This document shows, one piece after another, positions 6,426-12,697 of a DNA stretch of 15,492 nucleotides; positions within the stretch are counted from its first letter, which is position 1, and every line of letters starts with the position of its first letter. Under the pieces are notes generated by a model. It worked only from the letters and a program-made list of their open reading frames with translations, had not been told where the DNA came from and searched no databases. The position numbers and the translations under genes were made by a program. Source of the stretch: Methylococcaceae bacterium (GTDB lineage Bacteria; Pseudomonadota; Gammaproteobacteria; Methylococcales; Methylomonadaceae); the NCBI GenBank assembly GCA_013138855.1, contig WTBX01000236.1, positions 1 through 15,492 on the forward strand. Direction: 5' to 3'.

Positions 6426-6863
6426 ATGGAAATTAACGAGAGAATACGCGGATTTTTTATCGAAAGTCCATTGATGACATTAACCGTAAATCAAAAACTT
6501 GCCGCCTTGTTTATCATTATTCTTAGCTATAATATTTGGCTGAATTTATTAAGCTATCTTGTTTATTCTGCCTTTGAAATGACAGAATATTATCTTGAAG
6601 TTTTGGTTCGTAATTTGTTTGGAGTTAGACACCACATCAGTGAACTCATTGTTTTTTATCTGTTCTTTTTTTTAGCCTTTTGCGGATTTGCTCGCTTATG
6701 GTTCTTGTTGCCACGTATTTATCGCTATTTTTGTGTGTTGGGTAAACATTATAAGCAGGAGTTTTTAAAGTCTTGGCGACCTTTGGCTTTATTGGAAAAA
6801 ATAAAATTATCCGTAACTTATTTTATGATGAGTTCAGGTTGTTTATTTTTTCTCTTTTTATAA
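6426..6863 (+). CDS. Small 3-TM membrane protein of unknown function
   Basis: A 145-residue hydrophobic protein that I do not recognise. Likely membrane segments lie at about residues 26-48 (KLAALFIIILSYNIWLNLLS), 72-95 (ELIVFYLFFFLAFCGFARLW) and 127-145, the last running to the C-terminus. A basic stretch (RIYRYFCVLGKHYKQEFLKSWR, about 97-118) lies between TM2 and TM3 and is probably cytoplasmic. The ATG at 6426 has only a weak ribosome site (GGA about 8-10 bases upstream). It stands alone on the plus strand, with 195 bases to the divergent rpn gene and 362 bases to the porin. Its base composition is similar to the neighbours. The long open frame and the coherent topology support a real gene, although single hydrophobic ORFs in AT-rich DNA need caution. 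Confidence 0.6.
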   Translation: MEINERIRGFFIESPLMTLTVNQKLAALFIIILSYNIWLNLLSYLVYSAFEMTEYYLEVLVRNLFGVRHHISELIVFYLFFFLAFCGFARLWFLLPRIYRYFCVLGKHYKQEFLKSWRPLALLEKIKLSVTYFMMSSGCLFFLFL

Positions 6864-6991
6864 AGCCTTGTTTTAATTGAGTGCCTATTCAATAGTTAAT
6901 AAATTAAACTATGTTATTTGACTGGCATGATAAGTGCCTAATTACTCAAATAAATGATTTCGGATATCAAGTCGCCTGTAAAACTTCTGCG

Positions 6992-7041
6992 AACCTTAAT
7001 CGCTTACCCTAAACTTTACTGAAATGTGAGCGGTTAAGGTT
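6992..7041 (+). terminator. 15-bp stem-loop, possible terminator or leader structure
   Basis: AACCTTAATCGCTTA (6992-7006) pairs with TGAGCGGTTAAGGTT (7027-7041): 13 Watson-Crick pairs and two G-U pairs as RNA, with a 20-base loop. A run of six Ts begins 7 bases after the stem (7049-7054). The separation is longer than in a canonical terminator. It may end the transcript of the 3-TM gene, or it may be a small repeat. Confidence 0.4.
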
Positions 7042-7147
7042 GGGCTACTTTTTTCTAAATATATTAATTAAAATATAAATTTCGTAAGATTTATAAAATA
7101 TCTTTAAAAATCAATTGGATAGAAATGTTGCGGTTTTGTGTTTTTTG

Positions 7148-7175
7148 TTGCAAATTTACAAATAGCCTTTATACT
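7148..7175 (+). promoter_or_regulatory. Sigma70-like promoter for the porin gene
   Basis: -35 TTGCAA (7148-7153, 4/6 match), a 16-base spacer and -10 TATACT (7170-7175, 5/6 match). The expected transcription start is near 7182, about 44 bases before the porin ATG. The surrounding T-rich stretch is compatible with strong expression of an outer-membrane protein. Confidence 0.55.
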
Positions 7176-7225
7176 TAAGGGTATTAATAATTTATTACAT
7201 TTTCCTTTTATTTACGGTGTTGAAT

Positions 7226-8485
7226 ATGACTTCTTATAAACGCAAAGCGTTAAAGTTATCGGCTTTATCTGCTGCGGTTTTATCTATTTTAGTGTCACAA
7301 TCAGTTACGGCTGATCCTGTTACGGAATCTATTGAAAACGCGCTGAAATTTGGTCAGAAAGACGCAAAATATGGGCAAATTAAATTTGATTTGCGTTATC
7401 GTTATGAGAATGATGATTCTAAAGCTCTTAATAAAAAAGTTGGTAACGCCTCAACCGTACGTTTACGAATTGGTTATTTAACGCCAAAATTTCATGGCTT
7501 ACAGGCTTATGCCGAGTATGAAGGTAATCAGGATTTTGGGGCGAATACTTATAATAGTTTACGTAATGGTAAAGGAACATTTGAAACGATTGTTGACCCT
7601 CAAGAACATGAGTTAAACCAATTGTGGTTAAGCTATAAAGGTATTCCTGATACCGAAGTTAAAGTTGGTAGACAGCGTCTTATTTTAGATAATTCGCGTT
7701 TTATCGGTAATGTGGGTTGGCGACAAATGGAGCAAACCTTTGACTCTGTGTTAATTACCAATAAATCATTGCTTAATACCACAATTAAAGCTGGTTACAT
7801 TCTAAAAGCTCAAACTATCTTATCAACGGTTGATTCAATGCAAACACCGTTTTTAAATGTAGGCTATAACTTTGAAGGTATCGGTACGTTAACAGGTTAT
7901 GGTTATTGGATGGATATAAATTCACCTGCTGGCGCACCTTATAATCAAGGGGCATCAAATCAAACCTATGGCGTTAGCTTTAACGGTAAAAGAAAAATTA
8001 CCGATGATGTAAAAGCTCTTTATAGAGCAGAATATGCTTATCAAAAAGATTATGGTGATAACCCAACACAGTATGAAGCTGATTATTATCACGTAATGGG
8101 CGGTGTTTCTGCGTTTAATGTAACAGCGAAAATTGGCTTTGAGCAGTTAGATGGTAAAGGTGCATTGCAAACTTTTGATACGCCTTTGGCAACAGGTCAT
8201 GCGTTTAATGGTTGGTCTGACCAATTTTTAGGAACACCTGCAAATGGTTTGCGTGATGTTTATGCCTCATTAGGCACTAAGGTTATGGGCGTTAAACTGT
8301 TAGGTGTTTATCATGACTTTAGTGATGATACTGGTGGTATGGATTACGGTAAGGAATGGGACTTATTAGCGGTAAAGAAATTTGCTAAACATTATTCAGT
8401 CATTGCTAAATATGCTTATTTTGATGGCGATAATGGTCGTTTTGATACACAAAATTTTTGGTTAGGTGCAGGCGTTAGTTTCTAA
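7226..8485 (+). CDS. Outer-membrane porin, alginate-export-domain type
   Basis: A 419-residue secreted beta-barrel protein. I use the ATG at 7226, with GGTG 6 bases upstream. GTG 7217 and TTG 7220 are in frame but only lengthen the signal peptide. The signal peptide covers residues 1-29: a basic KRKALK region, a hydrophobic core SALSAAVLSILVS and cleavage at VTA|D. The mature part has the alternating pattern of transmembrane beta strands. It contains the conserved block VKVGRQRLILDNSRFIGNVG, then WRQMEQTFDSVLI, which is typical of the alginate_exp / DcaP-like porin families of gammaproteobacteria. It ends in an aromatic-terminated strand (FWLGAGVSF), the signal recognised by the BAM complex. 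No alginate genes are near, so it is most likely a general or specific diffusion porin. It stands as a single transcription unit with a promoter upstream and a strong terminator 27 bases after the stop. Confidence 0.85.
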   Translation: MTSYKRKALKLSALSAAVLSILVSQSVTADPVTESIENALKFGQKDAKYGQIKFDLRYRYENDDSKALNKKVGNASTVRLRIGYLTPKFHGLQAYAEYEGNQDFGANTYNSLRNGKGTFETIVDPQEHELNQLWLSYKGIPDTEVKVGRQRLILDNSRFIGNVGWRQMEQTFDSVLITNKSLLNTTIKAGYILKAQTILSTVDSMQTPFLNVGYNFEGIGTLTGYGYWMDINSPAGAPYNQGASNQTYGVSFNGKRKITDDVKALYRAEYAYQKDYGDNPTQYEADYYHVMGGVSAFNVTAKIGFEQLDGKGALQTFDTPLATGHAFNGWSDQFLGTPANGLRDVYASLGTKVMGVKLLGVYHDFSDDTGGMDYGKEWDLLAVKKFAKHYSVIAKYAYFDGDNGRFDTQNFWLGAGVSF

Positions 8486-8512
8486 TCAAACAACTCAGTA
8501 TTATTCGTATAT

Positions 8513-8551
8513 AGACCTGCGAGGTTTTTAAAACCTCGTAGGTCTTTTTTT
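8513..8551 (+). terminator. Strong intrinsic terminator of the porin gene (repeat-like palindrome)
   Basis: The left arm AGACCTGCGAGGTTT (8513-8527) pairs with the right arm AAACCTCGTAGGTCT (8531-8545) through 15 pairs, including one G-T wobble. It has a 3-base loop and is followed by seven Ts (8545-8551). Palindromes with the AGACCTGCGAGGTTTT core occur widely as dispersed repeats in bacterial genomes (from memory), so this may be a repetitive element doing terminator duty. Confidence 0.85.
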
Positions 8552-8579
8552 ATCTGCGTTATTTAGCTTTAATATAAAC

Positions 8580-8685
8580 ACAACTGATGGTAAGTGTTCA
8601 GTCCCCCTCTTAAAAAAAGAGGGGTTAGGGGAGATTTCCTCAATCCCCCTTTTCCAAAGGGGGAGGTGAATACTTACAACTGATG
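8580..8685. mobile_element. Miniature repeat element with 10-bp flanking direct repeats
   Basis: A 10-base direct repeat ACAACTGATG occurs at 8580-8589 and 8676-8685. Between them lies an 86-base insert with imperfect terminal inverted repeats, GTAAGTGTTCA (8590-8600) and TGAATACTTAC (8667-8677). Inside are two hairpins: CCCCTCTT/AAGAGGGG around an A-run, and CCCCCTTT/AAAGGGGG. This is the shape of a MITE with a target-site duplication. The minus-strand frame through it reads LPLWKRG...FFKRG, a peptide pattern often mis-annotated from this kind of CCCCCTTTT repeat. Confidence 0.65.
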
Positions 8686-8703
8686 TGGCTATACTGGACG
8701 CAT

Positions 8704-8738
8704 AAAAAAACCTCATAAGGCTAACACCTTATAAGGTT
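8704..8738 (-). terminator. Intrinsic terminator of the min operon
   Basis: On the minus strand AACCTTATAAGG and CCTTATGAGGTT form a 12-bp stem with one mismatch and a 6-base loop. Seven Ts follow at once (8710 down to 8704). It lies 23 bases after the stop of the last gene of the min operon. Confidence 0.85.
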
Positions 8739-8760
8739 CTTTCATAGACACAAATGATTT

Positions 8761-8958
8761 TTATTTTAACGACAATGTTTCTACACGACCGTTAACTTCA
8801 ATTTCAATTTTTTCTTCTTTAGCAAGCCAGCCGATTGCACGTTGAAGGTCTGTTTTAGAGGCTTCAACTTCTTTAGCAATTTTAGAGGGACTAGAGGGAC
8901 CATTTGCTTCCAAAAACGTCCATATTTGACCTGCTGCTTTACCAATTGATTCTGACAT
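8761..8958 (-). CDS. Small winged helix-turn-helix protein (DUF2582-like) in the min operon
   Basis: A 65-residue protein that is essentially one winged-helix domain. The N-terminal helix GKAAGQIWTFLEANGPSSP is followed by the recognition region SKIAKEVEASKTDLQRAIGWL, then a short wing ending in RVETLSL. This pattern (GKAAG.IW.(Y/F)L...GP, (A/L)GWLA.E.KI) matches the family annotated as winged helix-turn-helix / DUF2582. Its start ATG is 2 bases after the minE stop, with its ribosome site (AAGGG) inside the last codons of minE, so it is translated as part of the operon. A terminator follows. A DNA-binding or nucleoid-linked role beside the Min system is plausible but unproven. Confidence 0.82.
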   Translation of the reverse strand: MSESIGKAAGQIWTFLEANGPSSPSKIAKEVEASKTDLQRAIGWLAKEEKIEIEVNGRVETLSLK

Positions 8959-8960
8959 GT

Positions 8961-9254
8961 TTATTTACCCTTGTTTGTGGTTGAAATAGATTTTTTAGAC
9001 GTTTCTTCATCAGGTAATATTATATTGAGTTCAAGCGTTTCTCTTTCGTCATCCTGTTCCATATTCACAGAAATAGAGTTCTCGTTAACCTCAAAATATT
9101 TTTGAATTACCTGAAGTAATTCCTGTTTTAATTTTGGAAGATAAGAGGGTTGATTAAGCGAAGCCCTTTCATGTGCCACCAAAATTTGTAACCGTTCTTT
9201 GGCAATGGAGGCAGATGTAGGCTTAGACGATTTAAAATAGTCTAATAAGCTCAT
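8961..9254 (-). CDS. minE: Cell division topological specificity factor MinE
   Basis: A 97-residue partner of MinD. It stimulates MinD ATPase and drives pole-to-pole oscillation so that FtsZ assembles at midcell. The N-terminal membrane-targeting segment MSLLDYFKSSKP is followed by the anti-MinCD/MinD-interaction helix SIAKERLQILVAHERA (about 16-31). The topological-specificity dimerisation domain (~35-82) contains LPKLKQELLQVIQKY and LELNIILP. It is about 9 residues longer than E. coli MinE because of a Ser/Thr/Lys-rich tail. Its ATG overlaps the minD stop by one base (TAATG), indicating translational coupling. Confidence 0.95.
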   Translation of the reverse strand: MSLLDYFKSSKPTSASIAKERLQILVAHERASLNQPSYLPKLKQELLQVIQKYFEVNENSISVNMEQDDERETLELNIILPDEETSKKSISTTNKGK

Positions 9255-10063
9255 TATCTACTCCTGAAAAGCTTACCAAAAAGCCCCTTCTTATCCTCAA
9301 TAAAGCGATGAGGCTTATCTTCACCTAAATAGCGGGCAACAATATCAGCATAAGCTTGCCCTGCATCGCTTTTTTCATCAAGTATGACTGGCGTGCCTGA
9401 GTTAGAGGCATTTAACACTGATTTTGATTCAGGAATTACGCCTAATAAATGTAATGATAATATATCTTGCACATCGTCTACACTTAACATTTCACCCAAC
9501 TTTACTCGCTCAGGTGAATAGCGCGATAATAATAAGTACTCTTTTATCGGTTCTTTACCTTCCTCAGCTCTACGTGATTTACTCGACAAAATACCTAACA
9601 TTCTATCCGAATCTCTTACCGATGAAACTTCGGGGTTTGTGACCACAAAAGCGTCATCAGCAAAATACATAGCAAGATTTGCACCACGTTCAATTCCCGC
9701 AGGCGAGTCACAAATAATATATTTAAAACCTTTAGAAAGTTCATCCAGAACTTTACCAACCCCTTCTTGTGTTAAGGCATCTTTATCGCGTGTTTGCGAA
9801 GCAGGTAATATATAAAGATTATTACAACGCTTATCTTTAATTAATGCCTGATTTAACGTGGCTTCGCCATTAATGACATTGACAAAATCATAGACAACGC
9901 GTCGCTCGCAACCCATGATTAAATCAAGATTACGTAAACCTACGTCAAAATCAATCACTGCCGTTTTATGTCCTTTTTTGGCAAGTCCCATAGCGACGGC
10001 TGAGCTGGTTGTTGTTTTTCCTACGCCACCTTTTCCTGATGTAACGACGATGATTCTAGCCAA
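9254..10063 (-). CDS. minD: Septum site-determining ATPase MinD
   Basis: A 269-residue ParA/MinD-family ATPase. It dimerises on the membrane with ATP, recruits MinC to block FtsZ away from midcell, and is released by MinE. The deviant Walker A motif KGGVGKT (11-17, Lys11 and Lys16) is followed by the block VIDFDVGLRNLDLIMGCERR, the Walker B-like region CDSPAGIE and TNPEVSSVRDSDR. It ends with the amphipathic membrane-targeting helix (~253-269, IEDKKGLFGKLFRSR). The start is a TTG at 10061-10063. MARIIVVTSGKGG aligns exactly with the known MinD N-terminus, and an AGAGGA ribosome site sits 7 bases upstream, so the rare start looks genuine. It lies between minC (22-base gap) and minE (1-base overlap). 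Confidence 0.97.
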   Translation of the reverse strand: MARIIVVTSGKGGVGKTTTSSAVAMGLAKKGHKTAVIDFDVGLRNLDLIMGCERRVVYDFVNVINGEATLNQALIKDKRCNNLYILPASQTRDKDALTQEGVGKVLDELSKGFKYIICDSPAGIERGANLAMYFADDAFVVTNPEVSSVRDSDRMLGILSSKSRRAEEGKEPIKEYLLLSRYSPERVKLGEMLSVDDVQDILSLHLLGVIPESKSVLNASNSGTPVILDEKSDAGQAYADIVARYLGEDKPHRFIEDKKGLFGKLFRSR

Positions 10064-10070
10064 TGTTTTA

Positions 10071-10076
10071 TCCTCT
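10071..10076 (-). promoter_or_regulatory. Ribosome binding site for the TTG start of minD
   Basis: AGAGGA on the minus strand, 7 bases before the TTG at 10063. It is the best Shine-Dalgarno in the operon and confirms the unusual start codon. Confidence 0.7.
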
Positions 10077-10085
10077 GAAAGGGGG

Positions 10086-10859
10086 TTATAGTTCTTTAAT
10101 GATTAAAGATTGCTCTTGTAAAAAAATTTGTACTGATTTTTTACCCATATCAGCCTCTAAATCTTCCTTGATACGGTAATTGCCAGCAATAGAGATAAGT
10201 TCTGCTTGTAAATCTGAACAAAAAATACGACTGTTAGTATCGCCTTGCACGCCTGCTAAGGCTCTACCGCGTAATGAGGCGTAAACATGAATATTGCCTT
10301 CAGCAAGCACTTCTGCCCCTGCACTCACTTGCGCTAAAATAATTAAATCACCTTTGGAATAAAGTCGCTGCCCTGAACGCACAGGTTGGGAAATTATTTT
10401 ATTTTCAATGTGTACAACTTCTGTAATTATTACAGGTGTTAGCGACTCATCTACGTCAGGGTTTTTATCTGTCTCTACTGAATCTTCAATAACTTCTGGT
10501 TCTTGCTTTAATTCTTGAAGCAGCCGTATAGAGAGGATGGAAACACCTGCATCGAGTGCAATTTTATGTTGCTTATCACTTCCGCCCTGTATACCGATAG
10601 GGAAAAATTTTAAATCGCGTAGCATTTGAATTAAAGTGCGAATATCAATGTTAATTTGCTGTTCGGATAATTGATTCAAATCAATTACCAAAGGCGAATA
10701 TTTAAAAAAATCAGGTGCTTGGCTTATTTTTTCTTGCAGTTCTTTTTTAATGTCAGTAATTTTATTGCTACTTAAAATAAGCGCAGGGACATTAAATGAA
10801 CTACTTTTAAACTCTAAAGTGGATTTAGAGGCAAGATGAAGCTGCGAGTTTATCGACAT
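10086..10859 (-). CDS. minC: Septum site-determining protein MinC
   Basis: A 257-residue FtsZ-assembly inhibitor that works with MinD. The N-terminal domain (~1-105) starts with a LEFKSSSFNVPALILSS strand-helix pattern and contains FFKYSPLVIDLNQL and FFPIGIQGG. A charged linker follows (~118-155, rich in Asp/Glu/Pro/Val). The C-terminal beta-helix domain, which binds MinD, has the conserved RSGQRLYSKGDLIIL, GAEVLAEGNIHVYASLRGRA and LAGVQGD, then ELISIAGNY. I chose the ATG at 10859. A GTG at 10874 would add five residues (MSLIP) but has no ribosome site, whereas AGGTG lies about 11 bases before the ATG. The linker is longer and more acidic than in E. coli MinC. It is the first gene of minC-minD-minE-wHTH. 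Confidence 0.94.
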   Translation of the reverse strand: MSINSQLHLASKSTLEFKSSSFNVPALILSSNKITDIKKELQEKISQAPDFFKYSPLVIDLNQLSEQQINIDIRTLIQMLRDLKFFPIGIQGGSDKQHKIALDAGVSILSIRLLQELKQEPEVIEDSVETDKNPDVDESLTPVIITEVVHIENKIISQPVRSGQRLYSKGDLIILAQVSAGAEVLAEGNIHVYASLRGRALAGVQGDTNSRIFCSDLQAELISIAGNYRIKEDLEADMGKKSVQIFLQEQSLIIKEL

Positions 10860-10886
10860 TGGTATTAAAGACACCTAATAAATTAT

Positions 10887-10909
10887 TTAGGGAATTTTAT
10901 CATCCCTAA
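10887..10909. promoter_or_regulatory. Inverted repeat upstream of minC, possible operator
   Basis: TTAGGGA (10887-10893) and TCCCTAA (10903-10909) form perfect 7-bp arms around 9 AT-rich bases, 27 bases upstream of the chosen minC ATG. An A8 run follows. The position fits an operator or a leader hairpin for the min operon. No confident -35/-10 pair could be assigned. The rest of the ~240-base divergent gap to the phosphoesterase gene is AT-rich with no other clear signal. Confidence 0.35.
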
Positions 10910-11102
10910 CAAAAAAAATCATCGACCTAAAGCTAAAAAGCTGAATTTTTGTAATATCATAGGCAATAAATTAATTTTATCTACTTTTCTTCATATTATC
11001 ATTTGGATAAAAATCTTAGTGATAAATTTTAGATAGAGAATAAATAAAGCTGATACCAAACACCTTGAAGGTTGTTTACTTCTTACTAAAGCAGAAAACA
11101 TT

Positions 11103-12422
11103 ATGAACATACAAACAAAACTCCCTGCTTATAAAGGGGAAAAATGGGTCATCGCACAATTGCCACAGCAAGCACAAAGCTGGCAGTTAGGACGTTTTCA
11201 TTCTACCGACAAAGATAATGATGACAGCTTATTATCTGAAGAATTAAGCTATCTACTCCAAAAAAATACATGGTCTTGGCCGAAACAGCCTATTTTTTTC
11301 TTTTCGGATTTACATGCGGACAGTGATGCTTTCTGGGCATCTTTAGTGGCCTCTGGCGGCATTAAAAAAACAGGTAAAGCGGATAAAAAATTTAAATTGA
11401 CCCAAATTGGTCGTAAAGCGCGTTTTATTATCGGAGGCGATTGTTTTGATAAAGGCGCAAGTAACCTGCGTTTGTTGCGTAGTATTCGTTTATTAATCGA
11501 CAGTGGTGCAAAAGTTAATATTTTGGCGGGCAATCACGACATCAGAACCAAGTTAGGAATGCGGGCGGTAGATTTGAATAAAGACCCTAAAAGTGAACAT
11601 TTTTTTATTCGTATGGGCAGTAAAGTTGTGCCTTTGTTAAAAGAAATTCAACAAGAATATTTACAGGGAAAAAATGCTTTAAAAGGTATTCCAGATGAAG
11701 CTGAGTGCAGACGACGTTTATACCCTTCTGACAGTTGGTTTGATGAGTTTCCCATCGCTGCTATTTGGATGATGCCAGAAAAAACTATCAATAAGGAAAT
11801 AAAACGCTTGCGCGAAAAAATCAGTCAATTTGAACATGACTGCAAAAAAGAAGGTTTATGTCTACGAACAGTGTATGCGGCAACTCTAAAGTGGCAACAG
11901 TTATTTTTACATCCTAAGGGCGAATTTTATTGGTATTTTAAAAAAATGAGTTTAATGCTTAAAAAAGGCTCGTTTTTATTCGTTCATGCGGGCTTAGATG
12001 ACCGTATCGCTAGCATGATTAATAAGAAAGGACTTAAACATCTCAATCGTCAATTTAAACACAATATTAATGAAGAGTTGTTTGAATTTTATTATGGCCC
12101 TTTAGCCAATACTATTCGCACTAAGTATCGAGAAATAGATATGCCTTTGAGTAAACATGGTGTGAAAATGATTAATGATAAGGGGATTTACGCATTGGTT
12201 CATGGCCATAAAAATATGCGTTATGGACAAAGAATTATGCTGCGTAAAGGCATTGTTAATTTTGAATGTGATGCTTCGGTAGATTTGCATACCAGAAATA
12301 AAGAAAGCCTCGGTGGACACGGGGCAGCGGTGACGATTTTCAGTCCTAAGAAAATAATTTTAGGCATTAGTACCGATTATCCTTATATTAAAGTTTTTGA
12401 CCCAAAGCATTTAATTAAATAA
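11103..12422 (+). CDS. Metallophosphoesterase (calcineurin-like / PPP-type phosphatase)
   Basis: A 439-residue protein, predicted cytoplasmic (no signal peptide). It carries the full di-metal phosphoesterase signature: FFSDLHAD (Asp69, His71), GGDCFDKG (Asp113), AGNHD (Asn144, His145), FVHAGLDD (His295) and VHGHKNM (His367, His369). This order and spacing, with GDxxDKG rather than GDxVDRG, resembles bacterial PPP-like Ser/Thr phosphatases. A large ~130-residue insert of charged helices (about 155-285) separates the GNHD motif from VHAG. A further conserved-looking segment, NFECDASVDL, lies near the C-terminus. The start has only a weak ribosome site. It is the first gene of a three-gene unit: the next start is 2 bases after its stop. 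The substrate is not readable from sequence. Confidence 0.85.
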   Translation: MNIQTKLPAYKGEKWVIAQLPQQAQSWQLGRFHSTDKDNDDSLLSEELSYLLQKNTWSWPKQPIFFFSDLHADSDAFWASLVASGGIKKTGKADKKFKLTQIGRKARFIIGGDCFDKGASNLRLLRSIRLLIDSGAKVNILAGNHDIRTKLGMRAVDLNKDPKSEHFFIRMGSKVVPLLKEIQQEYLQGKNALKGIPDEAECRRRLYPSDSWFDEFPIAAIWMMPEKTINKEIKRLREKISQFEHDCKKEGLCLRTVYAATLKWQQLFLHPKGEFYWYFKKMSLMLKKGSFLFVHAGLDDRIASMINKKGLKHLNRQFKHNINEELFEFYYGPLANTIRTKYREIDMPLSKHGVKMINDKGIYALVHGHKNMRYGQRIMLRKGIVNFECDASVDLHTRNKESLGGHGAAVTIFSPKKIILGISTDYPYIKVFDPKHLIK

Positions 12423-12424
12423 CT

Positions 12425-12697
12425 ATGAAGCAACTTAAAAAAAGTTTTCGGCATGATTCATTGCAGGACACACAATCTATCACTCAAATTTTAAGCGCGA
12501 TTAATGAAGGTCTTGAAAATGGAAAGTTAGTCTTTAGCGATGATGAAGATGAAATAGTCTTAAATCCAAAAGGCTTGCTGCAACTAAAAGTCTCCGCGAC
12601 ACAAGATGATAATAAACATAGTTTTAGTTTTAAAGTTAGCTGGCAATCTCAGGATAGAAAAATTAATAAAAAAAATAAATTAAAAGTGCAAAGTTAA
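12425..12697 (+). CDS. Amphi-Trp domain protein
   Basis: A 90-residue protein with the amphi-Trp pattern: an N-terminal helix, DTQSITQILSAINEGLENGK, then LVFSDDEDEIVLNPKGLLQLKV, then a strand ending in the diagnostic Ser-Trp (FKVSW, Trp at residue 73), followed by a lysine-rich tail (KINKKNKLK). The family is small and its biochemical role is unknown. The gene is 2 bases from the metallophosphoesterase and overlaps the next gene by one base (TAATG), so all three are probably translated from one message. The basic tail could suit nucleic-acid or membrane-surface contact (inference). Confidence 0.78.
   Translation: MKQLKKSFRHDSLQDTQSITQILSAINEGLENGKLVFSDDEDEIVLNPKGLLQLKVSATQDDNKHSFSFKVSWQSQDRKINKKNKLKVQS

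Larger units (their letters stand above)
6864..7225. other. 362-base intergenic region upstream of the porin
   Basis: No credible coding frame, tRNA or CRISPR-like repeat is seen. It contains a 15-bp stem-loop near its centre (6992-7041) and a sigma70-like promoter near its right end (7148-7175), each listed separately. The left ~120 bases are plain AT-rich sequence. The distance from the promoter to the porin start (about 45-50 bases after the -10 box) leaves a short leader. Confidence 0.6.

Noticed and set aside
8528..8716. 62-codon minus-strand frame through the region after the porin
   Set aside because: It runs through the terminator palindrome and the miniature repeat element. Its LPLWKRG/FFKRG peptide is the known artefact of CCCCCTTTT-type repeats, and it shows no ribosome site.
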